From positions 1-47,794 of the forward strand of contig JAEZGX010000021.1 in NCBI GenBank assembly GCA_023416735.1: DNA of 47,794 bases, read 5' to 3'. Both the position numbers and the translations under genes were made by a program. The notes beneath the pieces were generated by a model. That model saw only the letters and a list, made by a program, of their open reading frames with translations. It ran no database searches and was not told the DNA's origin. Each line of letters starts with the position of its first letter. Position 1 is the stretch's first letter. Shown here piece after piece: positions 30,280 to 40,333 of the stretch. This DNA is from Verrucomicrobiota bacterium. GTDB lineage: Bacteria > Verrucomicrobiota > Verrucomicrobiia > Opitutales > Opitutaceae.

Positions 30280-32256
30280 TCAAGCCGCGACTTTTTTCGG
30301 CGGCTCCGCGAGCGCCGCGTAAAGCGACGCATAGCGGAACGAGTCGTGATTCTGCACTGGCTGCTTGAACATCGCTTTGAGTTCCTCATCCGGCAGCGCG
30401 TAGTCCGCCAGTCGGAAGAACCATCCGGGATTGATCGAAAGCCGTCCGGCGCCGTCGAAGACATGCACGATGCCAAAGTGTTTGAACTCCCATTCTCCCA
30501 CCTTTGGCGGCGGCAACTGCGGCACGATATCGCGATGATTCACCGCCCGCGTGTAGCGGCCGCGGAAGAGCTGAGTCGCCCAATCGGCAAATGCGGAATT
30601 GCCCACCCGCGGCTGGCCAAAGGTATGCAATCCTCCGAAGCGATTGTAGTTGTTCGCGTCCGACGCGATGAAACGCGCCGCCGCCAGCACCGCCAACGCG
30701 CCGCCTAGACTGTGTCCCGTGAAATAGACCGGCACTTTCACATCGTCTCCGCTCGCGGTGATCGCCTTCGCGAGTTCTTCCCAAACGATCTCGAGCGCCG
30801 CCGCAAATCCGCGATGCACGCGGATGTCCTTTTCGTCGGGCGCCCAGTCGACCTTGGCCGGTTTGCAACGGACGTCGGTCGCGATGTCGTGCAACACTTT
30901 CGGCTCCGTGCCGCGGCAAGCCACGATGATCTGTGTCGCGGTGCGAATCACGAACACCTGCGTGTCGACGGGAATGGTTTCGATGAGCTTCGCGTTTCCG
31001 GGAATCGCATCATCGAGCGGCACCAGCGCTTGGTGACTGATGAACGTCACCTTGGCTTTTTCCGTGCTCGTCGCCTGTCCCGCGCCCGTCCCTTCGGATT
31101 TGTTCACCAGCATTTCGAATTCGGCCGGCGCCGCATAACAATGCTGAGCATGCTGCGCGAGCACGCCCAGCTGTGCGATCGTCTCAGGAGGCAGCAGTAG
31201 CCCATGCAACGGCTCGCCGCTGTTGAGCGCGCTCAAACTGGTGCCGAGTTCGCCCACCGTTGCCGGTCGCGGCATCGGTTTCGCCTCGGCTACTTCGTCG
31301 TCTTTTCCCGCGCCGATTTTGCGCAACTTCAGGAGCTTGTTGAGCAAGTCGAACCAGAACGGCGCCCCGAGGGAAACAGCGAAGGCCGTGATGAAGAAGC
31401 CCAGCACCTTGATCACCACCGCCCCGGGCGTCAGACCTCCTTCCGCGAGCAGCGGATCGGATTGCCACCCGCCCGTGATTCCTTCGATCACGCGAATCCG
31501 ATCCAGCGTGGCTTCGCGCGTTTGATTCTCCGTTTCCAGATTGAGCTCCGCCGACTGCACCAGCGCCTGGCGAAGATCGGCATTGTTCACCAGCCGGTTT
31601 GCTATGCGCGTCGCATCCCCATTCGTCGCCGCCGCGAGCACCACGCCGATGCCGAACAACCAATAACTCACCCAACGCCGATATCGCCCCGTCACGCGTT
31701 CGTTCACGCGGTCGAAATGCACCGCGACGCGTCTCAACGTTTCCTTCCGATCGCCGCCGGCCGCCACGACGTGAGGCCTCAACGCGTGATACGCATCATC
31801 GAGATCGCGTTTCCGAATCTTGATCGCCTCGCCAAACGTAAGCGTCGAAACACCCGCTTGCTCTCCTTCGACCCGATCCGGGACTTCCCGCTTATCCGGC
31901 CAGATTCTCGATTCCGACGAAAACACCATCCCGAGATCCCCGACCTCTGCGATCGGCATTCCGATCACCGTCTCCACATAAGCCTGCGCAAAAACCTCCG
32001 ACGGAATATACGAAGGCAGCGCCTTCCTCTCCTTCATTCCGACTTTTTCCGATTCGAACAAACCGTAGATCAGCGGATGAAGATAGAGCGCGTTGTTGAA
32101 ATCGTCCCCGCCGTTCGTCGCCGCGTCCACCGCGTCGCGCAACAACTTCCCTCTCTTCCGCACCAAGGCCGCGATCATCTCCACGAGCGCCGAAGCGACC
32201 AGGCTCAAGAAGAGAAAGAAAATAACGAGACCGATAACGACATCCAAAGTCTGCAT
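30280..32256 (-). CDS. membrane-anchored class 3 lipase
   Basis: This 658-residue protein begins with a transmembrane helix (VVIGLVIFFLFLSLVASALV). Two further hydrophobic segments occur at about residues 210-230 (YWLFGIGVVLAAAT) and 285-310 (VVIKVLGFFITAFAVSLGAP). The C-terminal half is a Lipase_3 alpha/beta-hydrolase domain: AT-QIIVACRGTEP near the oxyanion strand, nucleophile S516 in VYFTGHSLGGALAVLAA, an Asp in NHRDIVPQL, and a late His in EWEFKHFGIVHVF. The fusion of a multi-helix membrane part to a lipase is uncommon. It may act on membrane lipids. The start at MQTLDVV is chosen because the helix follows directly. Confidence 0.85.
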   Translation of the reverse strand: MQTLDVVIGLVIFFLFLSLVASALVEMIAALVRKRGKLLRDAVDAATNGGDDFNNALYLHPLIYGLFESEKVGMKERKALPSYIPSEVFAQAYVETVIGMPIAEVGDLGMVFSSESRIWPDKREVPDRVEGEQAGVSTLTFGEAIKIRKRDLDDAYHALRPHVVAAGGDRKETLRRVAVHFDRVNERVTGRYRRWVSYWLFGIGVVLAAATNGDATRIANRLVNNADLRQALVQSAELNLETENQTREATLDRIRVIEGITGGWQSDPLLAEGGLTPGAVVIKVLGFFITAFAVSLGAPFWFDLLNKLLKLRKIGAGKDDEVAEAKPMPRPATVGELGTSLSALNSGEPLHGLLLPPETIAQLGVLAQHAQHCYAAPAEFEMLVNKSEGTGAGQATSTEKAKVTFISHQALVPLDDAIPGNAKLIETIPVDTQVFVIRTATQIIVACRGTEPKVLHDIATDVRCKPAKVDWAPDEKDIRVHRGFAAALEIVWEELAKAITASGDDVKVPVYFTGHSLGGALAVLAAARFIASDANNYNRFGGLHTFGQPRVGNSAFADWATQLFRGRYTRAVNHRDIVPQLPPPKVGEWEFKHFGIVHVFDGAGRLSINPGWFFRLADYALPDEELKAMFKQPVQNHDSFRYASLYAALAEPPKKVAA

Positions 32257-32713
32257 AGGGGTAAGGGGTGGTTGTAGCCGCGCGTGGCAGAAGCAACGCG
32301 CGTGCCTGGAGCTGGGATAACGAAGAGGAGAGAGAAGAATGTCTCCGCCGCGTTGCATCGGAGACGGCCGTGCTAGGAAACGACCGATTCAGAAGCGGAC
32401 GGACACGCAGACGGCGCAGAGTCGATCACCTCGAACGCGGCGAGTTTTTTTGGGGCGGGGTGCCCGAACGCTGCACGTCCGTATTTTCGAAAACGAGCCA
32501 AATTCTTTCACGTTCACTCTGAGCCCCCGTTCGATCTCTCGTCGCCTATCCAGCTCTCTGACACCCTTCTGAACAAAATCTCCGGGCCGTCGCGTTCGCC
32601 GCGTCCGATCCTCCCCTCAGGCGCGCTCCCGCTAGGGAAATCGCCGACGGTGTGCGACCGTGATGTCGCGACGCGGACGACCCGCGCCGCGCCTCAACCT
32701 CAGCACCCCCGTC
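32257..32713. other. intergenic region between divergent lipase and catalase genes
   Basis: About 457 bases without a gene. A degenerate copy of repeat family A lies at 32463-32512. The region presumably carries both promoters. Confidence 0.45.
32463..32512 (+). repeat. intergenic repeat family A, copy 4 (degenerate)
   Basis: CCCGAACGCTGCACGTCCGT followed by ATTTTCGAAAACGAGCCAAA matches the second half of the other copies (ACGCTGCACACC, then AAACCAGCCAAAAT-like). The first part is missing. Confidence 0.5.
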
Positions 32714-33694
32714 ATGATCCTTCGCCTCGATCGCCTTCCCGTCGACCTGCCCGTCCCTAATTCCGCTAACCCGAACGCCGCCTCCGCCGTCCAGGAGCTG
32801 CTCGGCGGAAAATTCGGCGAGATGTCGACGTTGATGAACTACACCTTTCAATCGTTCAACTTCCGCGGCCGCACCAAGCTTCGTCCTTTCTACGATCTGC
32901 TTTGCAACATCGCGGCCGAGGAGCACTCCCATATCGAAGCTGTATCCGCGACGATCAACCTTCTCCTCACCGGCGCCACCAAACGCGCCGATCGGCGCAC
33001 CGCCGGAAAAATGAAGGAGAAGGCCGCCCCGCTCAGCGGCGCCACCGATGCCCGGAATCACTATCACTTCCTCGCTTCAGCCCAGGCCGCCTTGCCGGTC
33101 GACTCGATGGGTAATCCGTGGACTGGCGCGAATGTCTTCTCGAGCGGCAATCTGAAACTCGATCTGCTCCACAACTTCTTCCTCGAGTGCGGAGCGCGCG
33201 CTAACAAGATCCGCGTTTACGAGATGGTCGACGATCCCACGGCCCGCGCCATGGTCGGCTTCCTCCTCGTGCGCGGCGGCGTCCACATCGTCGCCTACGC
33301 GCGAGCACTCGAAAAACTCACCGGCGCCGATGTTGGCAAACTCCTGCCCATCCCGGACGTCAGCAACAAGATGTTCCCCGAAGCGCGCGTGCACGAAGAA
33401 CAAGGCCTGCATCGTATCCTCTTCCGCTTCAGCCCGGAGGATTATACACGCGCCGGCGAAATCTGGAACGGACCGCACCCCGAAGACGGCCAGGAACTCG
33501 AGGTCTCCGACAATATTCCCGAAGGTGCCCCGTGGCCCGATCTCGACGAAGAGCCGCAACTCAGTTCGCCCGGCGTCGATCCCGACATGATCAAGTTCTT
33601 CGCCGCGAAACTCGGCGGCACCACCGACGACGACGCCGGCATCGACGTGCCTCTGCCGAGTTCCACCCGGATGGCGCGAAAGAAGACGCGCTAA
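32714..33694 (+). CDS. manganese (non-haem) catalase
   Basis: This 326-residue enzyme breaks down hydrogen peroxide at a dimanganese centre. Expected ligands are visible: E36 in GGKFGEMSTLMNYTFQSFNF, E70 and H73 in AAEEHSHIEAVSATIN, a Glu in NFFLECGAR, and a His in RGGVHIVAYA. The ferritin-like four-helix core runs from about residue 25 to 200. The C-terminal tail with Asp/Glu-rich sequence is longer than in the thermophilic enzymes. The start MILRLDRLPV matches family N-termini and an upstream in-frame ATG adds Arg-rich sequence. The gene is probably stress-induced; no regulator lies adjacent. Confidence 0.93.
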   Translation: MILRLDRLPVDLPVPNSANPNAASAVQELLGGKFGEMSTLMNYTFQSFNFRGRTKLRPFYDLLCNIAAEEHSHIEAVSATINLLLTGATKRADRRTAGKMKEKAAPLSGATDARNHYHFLASAQAALPVDSMGNPWTGANVFSSGNLKLDLLHNFFLECGARANKIRVYEMVDDPTARAMVGFLLVRGGVHIVAYARALEKLTGADVGKLLPIPDVSNKMFPEARVHEEQGLHRILFRFSPEDYTRAGEIWNGPHPEDGQELEVSDNIPEGAPWPDLDEEPQLSSPGVDPDMIKFFAAKLGGTTDDDAGIDVPLPSSTRMARKKTR

Positions 33695-33767
33695 CCTCGC
33701 CTCCTCCGTCACGCGGCCCTCGGTCGCGTTCGCTTGTTTTTCCGCGCGAGTAGACTTCTCTCGGCGG

Positions 33768-34469
33768 ATGTCACGCGCTGAACCTCCGGTCGGATTCGAC
33801 GAAAAAGCCGCCGCCGCCTACGACGACCGCTTCGCCAAGATCAGCGCGATGCGCGACTCGCTGCTCCTGGTAACGCGCGCGGCGCTCGCAGATCTCCCGG
33901 CCGATGCTCGCCTTCTCTCCGTTGGCGCCGGCACCGGCCAGGATCTGCTCGCGCTCGCGCCGCATTTTCCGCAGTGGCATTTCACCGTCGTCGAGCCTTC
34001 CGCTCCGATGATGGCTCTCTGCCAGCGCCGGGCCGCCGACCACGGCTTCGCTCACCGCTGCACGTTTCACACCGGCTATCTCGACACCCTTCCCCCGTCC
34101 GAACCGTTTCACGCCGCCACTTGCCTGCTCGTCTCCCAATTCCTCGTCGCTCCTGACGCGCGTCGCGCTTTCTTCCGCCAGATCGCTGACCGCCTCGTTG
34201 AACAAGGCCGATTGATCAGCGCCGACTTGAGCGGCGATCGCCGCGATCCCCATCACGCGAAACTGGAAACCATCTGGTTCCGCCTCATGGAAATCGCCGG
34301 CGTTTCACCCGAACAACACGAGAACATGCGCCAAGCCTGGCAGCGCGACGTCGGCTTTCTCCCCATTGCCGATTTGGAAGCGCTCATCGCGTCCGCCGGC
34401 TTCGAATCGCCAGTTCTGTTTCATCAGTCGCTCCTCATCCGCGCTTGGGTGACGCAACGCATCGCCTGA
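33768..34469 (+). CDS. class I SAM-dependent methyltransferase
   Basis: This 233-residue cytoplasmic protein has motif I LLSVGAGTGQDLLALA (about residues 48-63), then TVVEPSAPMMALC with the acidic ribose-binding residue, and CLLVSQFLVAPDARRAFFRQ at motif IV-V. The N-terminal FDEKAAAAYDDRFAKI is typical of small-molecule methyltransferases with the Methyltransf_25 or 12 fold. The substrate is unknown. It lies 73 bases downstream of the catalase gene and could be co-transcribed. Confidence 0.85.
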   Translation: MSRAEPPVGFDEKAAAAYDDRFAKISAMRDSLLLVTRAALADLPADARLLSVGAGTGQDLLALAPHFPQWHFTVVEPSAPMMALCQRRAADHGFAHRCTFHTGYLDTLPPSEPFHAATCLLVSQFLVAPDARRAFFRQIADRLVEQGRLISADLSGDRRDPHHAKLETIWFRLMEIAGVSPEQHENMRQAWQRDVGFLPIADLEALIASAGFESPVLFHQSLLIRAWVTQRIA

Positions 34470-34607
34470 CACCCTTCAGCTTTCCCCGCCCCACCGGCCG
34501 CCGCGCCGGCCGACGCTCGCTTCGAAGAAGTCTTCGAGATCGTGCCGCTGAACAAATAAAAACCTCGGCCGCAACTTCACGCGGCGCAGCCGGGTATTCG
34601 TTCACGC

Positions 34608-37074
34608 ATGCACCACCTCCGCTTTGCGCTCCGGATCCTCGGCAAATCGCCGGGTTTCACCTGTCTCGTCATCCTCACCCTCGCACTCGGCATCGGGGCC
34701 AACACCGCCATTTTCAACCTGGTCCACCACACCGTCCTGCGCGACCTTCCCTACCCCGACGCCGATCGGCTCATGCACGTCTCGGAACGCTCCGGCCAGC
34801 ACTCCGACATGAGCGTATCGTATCCAAACTTCCTGGACTGGCGCGCGAGCCAGGATGCTTTCACCGGACTTGCGATCTATCGCACCGCCGGCGCCAAACT
34901 CAAAACCCCCAGCGCCGCCGAGCAGATCACCCTTGTTCAGGTTTCCGAGGATTTCTTCTCGGTCCTCGGCATCCGCGTTCACCTCGGCCGTGATTTCCAC
35001 CCCGACGACGATCGTGCAGGCGCCGCGCCCGTCGCTTGGCTGACGCACGCCACTTGGCAGCGCTTCTTCAACGGTCAGGCCGACCTCGTCGGAAAAACCG
35101 TGATGCTCGACGACGTCGCCACCACCGTCGCCGGGATCCTGCCCGCCCATTTTCGCTTCCACCGCGCCGCCAACGCCTACGTGCCGATTGAACCCATCGT
35201 CGACCGCGAGTTCATGCGGCAGCGCGGCAATCACAACGGCACCCAGGTCATCGGCCGTCTCAAACCCGGCGTCACCTTCGAAACCGCGCGCGCGCAACTC
35301 GTCGCCATCGCCCAACGCCTCGAGCAGGAACATCCGCAATCCAACGCCGGCATCGGAGTCCTCGCAATACCTGCTGGCCGGCGACGCCACCACGCGGCTC
35401 TACCTGCTCCTCGGTGCTGTCGCGATGCTCCTCCTGATCGCCTGCGTCAACGTCGCCAACATGCTTCTCGCCCGCTCGTTCGCCCGCGCTCGCGAAATGG
35501 CCATCCGCACCGCGCTCGGCGCCACCCGGCGCAACTTGTTTCAACAACTCCTCACCGAAAGCCTGCTGCTCGCCGCCGGCGGAGGGATTCTCGGCATGCT
35601 CGCCGGCCGCTACGGCTACGAATTCGTCGCCCGGCTCGCGCCTTGGGAAATGCGCGAACTGCTGCAAGGCGCCCACAGCTTCGACTACAGCATCTGGCTC
35701 TTCGCCGCCGGACTCACGATCCTCACGGGGCTCGCATTCGGCCTTGCCCCCGCCTGGCAGCTTTCGCAGTCGAATCCCAACCACGCGCTGAAAAACACGC
35801 GCCCGGTCGTGCGAACGGTTTTCGGGCGAATCCATCTGTCCGACGCACTGGTTTTCGTGCAGGTCGCGCTCGCCGTCATGCTTCTCGTCGGCGCCGGCTT
35901 GCTGATTCGCAGCCTGCATCGGTTGACCAGCGTTCCGACCGGATTGCAGCCCGAGCAGGTGGTGACCCTTCGCGTCGCGAATCCGCCGTCCGCCACCATC
36001 ATGAGCAACGCCGCCGCGTTCGTCCGTCACCACGAGGCCTTGCTCGAAAAAATCCGGCGCGTTCCGGGCATCGAAACCGCCGCCTTTTGCTCGTCCCTTC
36101 CGTTCACGTGGAACACGTCCACCAACACTTTCTTCCGCACCGACCAGCCGCTGCCCGAGCCCGGTAAGTTTCCTCACACCAACTTGCATGTGGTCACGCC
36201 CGACTACTTCAAGGCGATGGGCATACCGCTGGTCCGCGGATCTCTCTTCGACGGCCATGAACCGCCCGCGCCGCTCCCCGACGCCGCCATCACGATGGAT
36301 TCGCTCGCAACGATCTATAACGATTTCGTCGTCGACGTCGTCATCAGCCGCAAGATGGCCGAGACGCATTGGCCGAGCGAAGATCCGATCGGCAAAACGT
36401 TTCAGACCGGAGATCCCGACACGAAACTCGCGCAGATGCGCATCATCGGCGTCGTCGGCAACACCTTGCAGCTGGGCGCGGAACGCGGCGAACAGGTCGA
36501 ATACTACACGCTGCTGTCGCAATGGCCCGCCACGAACGCGTTGCACCTGGTCGCTCGCACCCAGCAGGATCCGTTGGGCGTGGTCGCTTCGCTCCGCTCT
36601 GCCATTCGCGAGGTCGCGCCAGACGAGCCGATTTTCGATGTCGAGTTGATGTCTTCGCGCATCGCGAATTTCTCCTCCGAACGCCGCTTCAACATGGGCC
36701 TGTTCGCGTTCTTCGCCGCCACCGCGCTGCTGCTCGCGACCGTCGGCATCTACGGCGTGCTCGCCTGCCTCGTGGGTCAACGCACGCGCGAGATCGGCAC
36801 CCGCATGGCGCTCGGCGCGCAGCGCTCCGATGTATTGCGCAATGTCATGGGACGCGGACTCGCCGTCGCGCTTCCCGGCGTGCTCGTCGGCCTCGCCGGC
36901 GCCTGGCTCGGCAGCCGCGCGCTCAGCTCCCAATTGTTCGGCATCACCGGCAACGACGCACCGGCCTATCTCGCCAGCGGACTCCTGCTCCTCATCGCCG
37001 CGCTGATCGCCTGTGCCGTTCCCGCTCGCCGCGCGGCCAACGTGAACCCGACGGAATCCCTGCGCTCGGAATAA
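34608..37074 (+). pseudogene. ADOP-type (MacB-like/FtsX) permease, frameshifted
   Basis: Two frames together make one ADOP-family permease of about 820 residues. The first (34608 to about 35375) begins MHHLRFALRILGKSPGFTCL with one membrane helix and a MacB periplasmic core domain. The second carries the FtsX-like pairs: LYLLLGAVAMLLLIACVNVA, ARAREMAIRTALGATRRNLF, a second periplasmic domain, and the C-terminal TREIGTRMALGAQRSDVLRN. They switch at about 35350-35375, near SNAGIGV and QYLLAGD, which needs one base to be removed (or two added). Such proteins are thought to export peptides or act in efflux. No ATPase gene lies adjacent, as is common in this orphan type. A sequencing error is possible. 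Confidence 0.8.
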
Positions 37075-37163
37075 ACCAGCCCACGCGAAGCCCCCTCGTT
37101 TCGTCAGGCTGGTCAATCAAACACCCCGCGTAATCCTATCCCGATTCGCCGCACGGCCCCGCC

Positions 37164-39392
37164 TCACTCCCAAACAATTTCGTAATAGATCGCCCGATCG
37201 CGACCGCTATCGATCTCCGCGCGCGTGCCATCGATCGCGACCGACCGCCCGGTGCGCAATCCGTCATGATCGAGCACGTGAATCGTCGCTCCCTTCAAAC
37301 GAGCCCACTCTAGCGTCAGCCTCACGCCTTCCAGCAACAGCGGCGGACCGCCCACTTTCTCCAACACCGTTTTATCGGCATTGAAACGCTGGCCGGTGTT
37401 TTCCGCCTGCGCCAGCACCACCATCAGCGCCGAGCGGCTGTCCGCCAGATCGCGGTCACGTTCCCGGCTCGTCAGCAAGGCGACCGCAAACTCCGATTCG
37501 ACGTTGAACCTGACCTCGCCGAGCTCATGCGTCTTTCCCGACGCAAACCCCACGACGCCTTTCGTCGCGGCGGTATTCACGGAAAAACTACCACCGTTCG
37601 CAAGGTCGCGCGTCAGCTCGCCCGTGTTCGAAATCACGCGGCTCCCCGTCCGCCAGCGATCGAGCTTCGGCGATGCCATTTTTTCCGCCACGAATTGCTC
37701 GGTGAACTCCAGCTCCACCCGGCCGATCGACAGCGCATCCGCCGGCATCGTCCCATCCAGACGATTCGCGTCGCCTTGCGTAAACGTCCGTTCCTCGAAA
37801 CCGATCTCACCGCGCTCGAGATTCTCGAGGCTGACCCGCCGGCGCGGCAGCACCGGTGCGCCTGTTTTCACGTCTCCGCGATAGAGCGCCCGCGCCAATA
37901 TCGGGAACGAACCCACCTGCGTCGGGCTGTTCGTGTTATAAACATTCGGCGCCTCGAGCGCATCGCTGAAGCCCGCGCTGTTCGCCGCGAAATGAAACGA
38001 CATGTCCCAGCCCTGCAGCCCCATCCCATAGAACGCGATCACCGGCGGTCCTTCCGCGATCCACGGATTCGGTGACATGCTCGTCCATTCCGAAAACGAA
38101 AACGGCCGTTCATGCACCTGCGTGAGCCCAACGCCGAGCAGTCCGAGATCCGACCGTGCGAGCATGCTGCGCATGTCTCCGACCCGCATCCCATCGCGCA
38201 GCTTGTGGCCGGCGCCGCCGAAATAGTTATGCCGGTCGATCACGCCCACCCGCGCATCGGCGAGCAAATTATAATAATGCGGCAGCCCATCACCCGCTTT
38301 CCAACAACTGCCCGCGATCAGTCCGCGATAGCCCGTCGCGCGAATCGCCGCGACGAACTTCTGATAAAACGCATCCTGGCACTCGTGCAGAAAACGCGCC
38401 GCATCGAGCAGGCGCTGCCGCGACGGCGACTTCGCCACCACGTCAGGCTGATAGTAGCGCCGATCCGGCACCGGAAAAATATTCCCGCGATCCAGATGCT
38501 CGCCGGTCTGCCACTCGGGCCAGAGATCGATGCCTGGCGCGCCCCACGCCGCCACCAGCGCCTCGTGCGAGCCGTATTTGTTTTTCAACCACGCACTGAA
38601 CTGCGCCGCGAGTTTGGCGCGATAGGTCGGCATCGTCTTGAGCTGCTCGCCCGCCGTCCACCACGCGTTGTCCTCGTTCTGCAGCTCAATCAGCACGAGC
38701 GCGGGGTCGTCGGCGTAGCGCCGTCCCGTGTGCGGATTCACGTGCTCGAGCAGGTTGACCGTCACCTCGATGTTCAACGCCTGAAGATCCTCGAAAAGAT
38801 TCACGATCCCATACGTCGATCCCGCAAGGAACGGCGGCCCGCCACTCCCCAACACTTCCTCGTAAGCCAGCAATCGATCCCGATCTCCCGGTTGCGGCCG
38901 ATGACCAAAAATATGCGACCACGCCTGATACACGCCCGCTCGTTGCAGTGCCGAAACGTAGTAATCCATCCGCTCCAACAGCTCCGGCACGAACTCCGTC
39001 GAACGTTCGTGCGAGCCGATCCCTTCCCCCGGCCAGAGAAACTTGTGAAACCGCACGGCATTGATGCCAAACTTGGCGCTCCACGCCGCCCGACGATCGG
39101 CCTCTTCACCCGACGGCGCGACGTGTTGATTGTTGTTGTTGGTGCCCCAGAAGATCGCCGGCGTTCCGTCTTCGAACACAATCCGGTCGCCTTGCATCGT
39201 CGCGAATCCATGCCGCCCCGCCGGTGCGTCCAACCAATCCGCCAGGCCAATCGCACCGGCTTCGGCCGTGTTGGTGGGAGCGAACACAAACCATCCTTCG
39301 CGCACCTCGCTCTCCGCCGCGTGCGTCGAAACACCCATAAACCCGGCGGCGCCCAAAATCGCCGCCGCCATCCGGAGGAATGGAGCATCCAT
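37164..39392 (-). CDS. secreted glycoside hydrolase of the GH-A clan (GH5-like)
   Basis: This 742-residue protein starts with a signal peptide (MDAPFLRMAAAILGAAGFMG, cleavage near THAAE). An N-terminal TIM barrel follows, with IFWGTNNNNQHVAPSGEEAD, AKFGINAVRFHKFLWPGE and the acid/base Glu at residue 240 in LVLIELQNEDNAWW. The nucleophile candidate is Glu in FSFSEWTSMSPNPW at about residue 430. C-terminal beta domains are probably carbohydrate-binding. It most likely hydrolyses a beta-linked plant polysaccharide outside the cell, complementing the GH43-like enzyme. The family number is not certain. A start 21 bases downstream (second Met) is possible. Confidence 0.82.
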   Translation of the reverse strand: MDAPFLRMAAAILGAAGFMGVSTHAAESEVREGWFVFAPTNTAEAGAIGLADWLDAPAGRHGFATMQGDRIVFEDGTPAIFWGTNNNNQHVAPSGEEADRRAAWSAKFGINAVRFHKFLWPGEGIGSHERSTEFVPELLERMDYYVSALQRAGVYQAWSHIFGHRPQPGDRDRLLAYEEVLGSGGPPFLAGSTYGIVNLFEDLQALNIEVTVNLLEHVNPHTGRRYADDPALVLIELQNEDNAWWTAGEQLKTMPTYRAKLAAQFSAWLKNKYGSHEALVAAWGAPGIDLWPEWQTGEHLDRGNIFPVPDRRYYQPDVVAKSPSRQRLLDAARFLHECQDAFYQKFVAAIRATGYRGLIAGSCWKAGDGLPHYYNLLADARVGVIDRHNYFGGAGHKLRDGMRVGDMRSMLARSDLGLLGVGLTQVHERPFSFSEWTSMSPNPWIAEGPPVIAFYGMGLQGWDMSFHFAANSAGFSDALEAPNVYNTNSPTQVGSFPILARALYRGDVKTGAPVLPRRRVSLENLERGEIGFEERTFTQGDANRLDGTMPADALSIGRVELEFTEQFVAEKMASPKLDRWRTGSRVISNTGELTRDLANGGSFSVNTAATKGVVGFASGKTHELGEVRFNVESEFAVALLTSRERDRDLADSRSALMVVLAQAENTGQRFNADKTVLEKVGGPPLLLEGVRLTLEWARLKGATIHVLDHDGLRTGRSVAIDGTRAEIDSGRDRAIYYEIVWE

Positions 39393-39642
39393 TCGGACAA
39401 CCACGCGACGGATCGCTCCCGAGTCAATCGGCGCTACGCCGCCCGTTAGTCGACCCGTTGACCACCCGACCGCTCAACCGCCGCGCGTCCTTTTTTTCAA
39501 CCCGCCTTCCGCGTCACAACGAACACCCGATCAACAAGGGCTGGGTCACGAAGCTCACATAGGTCGCGAACTCCACACGCAGTTCCGCCGCGATATCTCC
39601 ACAGCGGACTCGTCTGCCTGATCTCGCTTTTCCGCCGGCAAA

Positions 39643-40236
39643 CTACTCCCGCAGCAACGAGCCAATCGCCGCCAGGATGTCGCCGCGACCCGAGCCGCTC
39701 TTCGACGAAGTCGTGAAAATCGGCGGCGACTCCGCGCGCCACGCCGCGATCGCGCGTTGGAAGGCCTCCACTTTCTCGCGCGTCTGCGAAGCCGACTGTT
39801 TGTCCGTCTTCGTAAACACGAGCGCATAGGGCACCTCGCAGGTTTCCAGCCACTGCACGAAATCCAGATCGATCGCCTGCGGCGGCAGCCGCGAATCGAT
39901 CAACACGAACACCTGCCGCAAATTCGGCCGTTTCGAAAGAAAGTCGGCGACAGCCTCGTTGAAATCCGCCCGCTGCTGTTGCCCCACTTTCGCGTAGCCG
40001 TAGCCCGGCAAATCGACGAGCACCCACCGCCCATCGATCAAAAAGAAATTCATCAGTCGCGTCTTTCCCGGTGTCGCCGACACCTTCGCCAAATCACGCC
40101 GGTCCGCGAGCACGTTGATCAGGCTCGATTTCCCGACGTTCGATCGGCCAATGAACGCAAACTCCGGCCAGTTCCAGTTCGGGCACAGGCTCAGGTCGGG
40201 CGCACTTTTCTTGAATTCGGCGGATTTGATTTTCAT
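39643..40236 (-). CDS. engB: ribosome biogenesis GTPase EngB/YihA
   Basis: This 197-residue GTPase acts in large ribosomal subunit assembly. All G motifs are present: G1 GRSNVGKSSL, the switch I T in ATPGKTRLMNFF, G3 DLPGYGYAKVG, G4 TKTDK and G5 TSSKSGSG. Start MKIKSAEFKKSAPD is the usual family N-terminus; a longer upstream frame is not supported. Length is normal. The gene is the only essential housekeeping gene recognised here and is not in an obvious operon, as a VF530-like gene lies downstream of its start on the same strand. Confidence 0.96.
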   Translation of the reverse strand: MKIKSAEFKKSAPDLSLCPNWNWPEFAFIGRSNVGKSSLINVLADRRDLAKVSATPGKTRLMNFFLIDGRWVLVDLPGYGYAKVGQQQRADFNEAVADFLSKRPNLRQVFVLIDSRLPPQAIDLDFVQWLETCEVPYALVFTKTDKQSASQTREKVEAFQRAIAAWRAESPPIFTTSSKSGSGRGDILAAIGSLLRE

Positions 40237-40333
40237 CGAAACAACAACGTGCTCCCACGCTGCGCACGTTCCGCGCCGCGGCCAGCCGCGAATCGAAATC
40301 ATTCACTCCCGCCCGCAGCTGCGTGCCTCGCGA

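Noticed and set aside
28643..30283. A 546-codon minus-strand frame over the GH43-like gene
   Set aside because: Antisense shadow of a gene with visible catalytic residues and a signal peptide.
35272..37116. A 614-codon minus-strand frame over the ADOP permease
   Set aside because: Its translation is Gln/Arg/Asp/Glu-rich and unlike a protein, while the sense strand encodes recognisable FtsX segments.
38112..39449. A 445-codon plus-strand frame over the GH-A clan hydrolase
   Set aside because: Antisense to a signal-peptide-bearing hydrolase with catalytic Glu motifs; Arg/His-rich translation.
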